Source: Rubrivivax sp. (lineage in GTDB: Bacteria; Pseudomonadota; Gammaproteobacteria; Burkholderiales; Burkholderiaceae). Taken from it: a stretch of 6,923 nucleotides of DNA. The notes beneath the pieces were generated by a model. It was not told the origin of the DNA, did not search any database, and was given only the letters and a program-made list of their open reading frames with translations. The translations under genes and the position numbers were made by a program. The stretch's first letter is position 1; each line of letters starts with the position of its first letter. The stretch covers positions 1 to 6,923 of the forward strand of contig SEEY01000206.1 in NCBI GenBank assembly GCA_004211235.1, written 5' to 3'. Positions 6,046-6,923 of this stretch are shown piece after piece.

Positions 6046-6162
6046 TCAGTGGCCGAGGAACACCAGCTTGGCGACGAAGCCGACACCGAAGACCAGGGCG
6101 ATCGACAGCAGGATCAGGCCCAGCCGACGGTTGTTCTTGCGCTGTTCAGGCGTCTGGGCCAT
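6046..6162 (-). CDS. Cytochrome oxidase small assembly protein (38-aa membrane peptide)
   Basis: A 38-codon frame fills the gap between ctaD and ctaG exactly. It has a polar, basic start, MAQTPEQRKNNRRLG, then one helix (about residues 14-31) and a short tail ending KLVFLGH. Its ATG lies 5 bp after the ctaD stop and its stop 2 bp before the ctaG ATG. The position and form match the tiny 'cytochrome oxidase small assembly protein' annotated between ctaD and ctaG in Burkholderiales. Positive charges before the helix predict a cytoplasmic N-terminus. The biochemical role is unproven as far as I know; interaction with subunit I or CtaG is inference. Similar tiny genes are often missed by gene callers. 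Confidence 0.85.
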   Translation of the reverse strand: MAQTPEQRKNNRRLGLILLSIALVFGVGFVAKLVFLGH

Positions 6163-6167
6163 GGGGG

Positions 6168-6923
6168 TCAACCGATGATCCGGGTCGCCGAAACGTCAAG
6201 CTTGGGCGGGTTCTCGAAGGTGTGGAACGGCGCCGGCGACGGCACTTCCCACTCCAGGCCTTCAGCGGCTTCCCACGGCTTCTGCGATGCCTTGGCACCC
6301 TTGCCGCGCATCATCGGCACGACGACGAACAGGAAGAAGTACACCTGCATCAGGCCGAACCAGAAGGCGCCGATCGAAGCTACCTGGTTGAAGTCGGTGA
6401 ACTGCATCGGGTAGTCGGCATAGCGGCGCGGCATGCCCGCCAGACCCAGGAAGTGCATCGGGAAGAAGGTCACGTTGAAGGCGATCAGCGAGCCCCAGAA
6501 GTGGATCTTGCCGCGTGTCTCGGAGTACATGACGCCGGTCCACTTCGGGCCCCAGTAATACACGCCCGCGAAGAGCGCATAAAGCGAGCCGGCCACCAGC
6601 ACGTAGTGGAAGTGGGCCACGACGTAGTAGGTGTCCTGCAGCTGGATGTCGACCGGCGCCATGGCCAGGATCAGGCCGGTGAAGCCGCCCATCGTGAACA
6701 CGAAGATGAAGCCGACGGCAAACAGCATCGGCGTCTCGAACGTCATCTCGCCCTTCCACATGGTGGCGATCCAGTTGAAGATTTTCACGGCCGTGGGCAC
6801 GGCGATCAGCATGGTGGCGTACATGAAGAACAGCTGGCCCGTCACCGGCATGCCGGTGGCGAACATGTGGTGCGCCCAGACGATGAAGGACAGGATGGCG
6901 ATGGAGGCCGTCGCGTACACCAT
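6168..6923 (-). CDS. ctaD: Cytochrome c oxidase subunit I (partial, N-terminal half beyond right edge)
   Basis: Subunit I binds haem a, haem a3 and CuB, reduces oxygen to water and pumps protons. The last 251 residues are visible; the whole protein is usually about 530. Numbering from the edge, the motifs are two CuB histidines in WAHHMF (18, 19), the K-channel VPTAVKIFNW (Thr44, Lys47), the haem a3 and haem a ligands in VVAHFHYVL (His104, His106) and the propionate-binding MPRRYADYP (Arg166, Arg167). The C-terminus ends in SATRIIG. These are marks of A-type aa3 oxidase. The ATG at the very edge is an internal methionine. Upstream one would expect the first CuB histidine/tyrosine pair, and probably ctaC before the gene. 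Confidence 0.98.
   Translation of the reverse strand: MVYATASIAILSFIVWAHHMFATGMPVTGQLFFMYATMLIAVPTAVKIFNWIATMWKGEMTFETPMLFAVGFIFVFTMGGFTGLILAMAPVDIQLQDTYYVVAHFHYVLVAGSLYALFAGVYYWGPKWTGVMYSETRGKIHFWGSLIAFNVTFFPMHFLGLAGMPRRYADYPMQFTDFNQVASIGAFWFGLMQVYFFLFVVVPMMRGKGAKASQKPWEAAEGLEWEVPSPAPFHTFENPPKLDVSATRIIG

Noticed and set aside
5442..6086. Long upstream extension of the DUF2970 frame
   Set aside because: It is an out-of-frame reading of ctaG; the real start is the GTG at 5441 with a ribosome binding site.
6921..6923. ATG at the right edge as the start of a short subunit I
   Set aside because: It falls inside the subunit I helix just before the CuB histidine pair; the gene is simply cut by the window edge.
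1..6923. An undescribed defence, mobile or biosynthetic system
   Set aside because: Every stretch is accounted for by a typical aa3 oxidase and assembly cluster. There are no transposases, integrases, toxin-antitoxin pairs, direct-repeat arrays or composition shifts.

Overview
This window is a cytochrome c oxidase (aa3-type, haem-copper terminal oxidase) gene cluster. The sequence is uniformly GC-rich. Its gene order and accessory small genes (a tiny assembly ORF, a DUF2970 gene and an inverted DUF2909 gene) are those I associate with Betaproteobacteria, order Burkholderiales, probably the Rubrivivax/Leptothrix/Roseateles/Comamonadaceae side. That placement rests on remembered gene order and protein character; no search was run. 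Every gene except one is on the minus strand, so the cluster reads from the right edge to the left edge.

Upstream block (6923 down to 4266, minus strand): the 3' half of ctaD (oxidase subunit I, cut by the right edge), a 38-residue membrane peptide gene, ctaG (Cox11-type CuB chaperone), a DUF2970 single-helix protein gene and ctaE (subunit III). The first four genes are packed with gaps or overlaps of 5 bp or less. ctaE follows after 48 bp and has its own strong ribosome binding site. A hairpin with U-tracts on both sides (4217-4250) ends this block.

Middle: one small plus-strand gene (3989-4210), a two-helix DUF2909 'twin transmembrane' protein, converges on ctaE. It has a good candidate promoter (3952-3980) whose predicted start site lies almost on the ATG, which suggests a leaderless or near-leaderless message.

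Downstream block (3958 down to 1, minus strand): a SURF1 gene, a membrane-anchored thioredoxin-like protein resembling Sco, ctaA (haem A synthase), ctaB (haem O synthase) and a Sco/SenC lipoprotein gene cut by the left edge. SURF1 and the Sco-like gene overlap by 47 bp, ctaA-ctaB are 2 bp apart and ctaB-sco overlap by 4 bp. The only sizeable gap (2532-2607) holds a GC-rich hairpin and a flanking motif that resembles a dispersed intergenic repeat of Burkholderiales.

Together the genes supply oxidase subunits I and III, haem O/A synthesis (ctaB, ctaA), haem a insertion (SURF1), copper delivery to CuB (ctaG) and to CuA (sco), plus four poorly characterised small or accessory membrane proteins. 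Subunit II (ctaC) is not in the window and would be expected beyond the right edge, upstream of ctaD. There are no rRNA or tRNA genes, CRISPR arrays, insertion sequences or defence genes. I found no undescribed system; the points worth a second look are the accessory proteins and the transcript architecture around 3950-4250.
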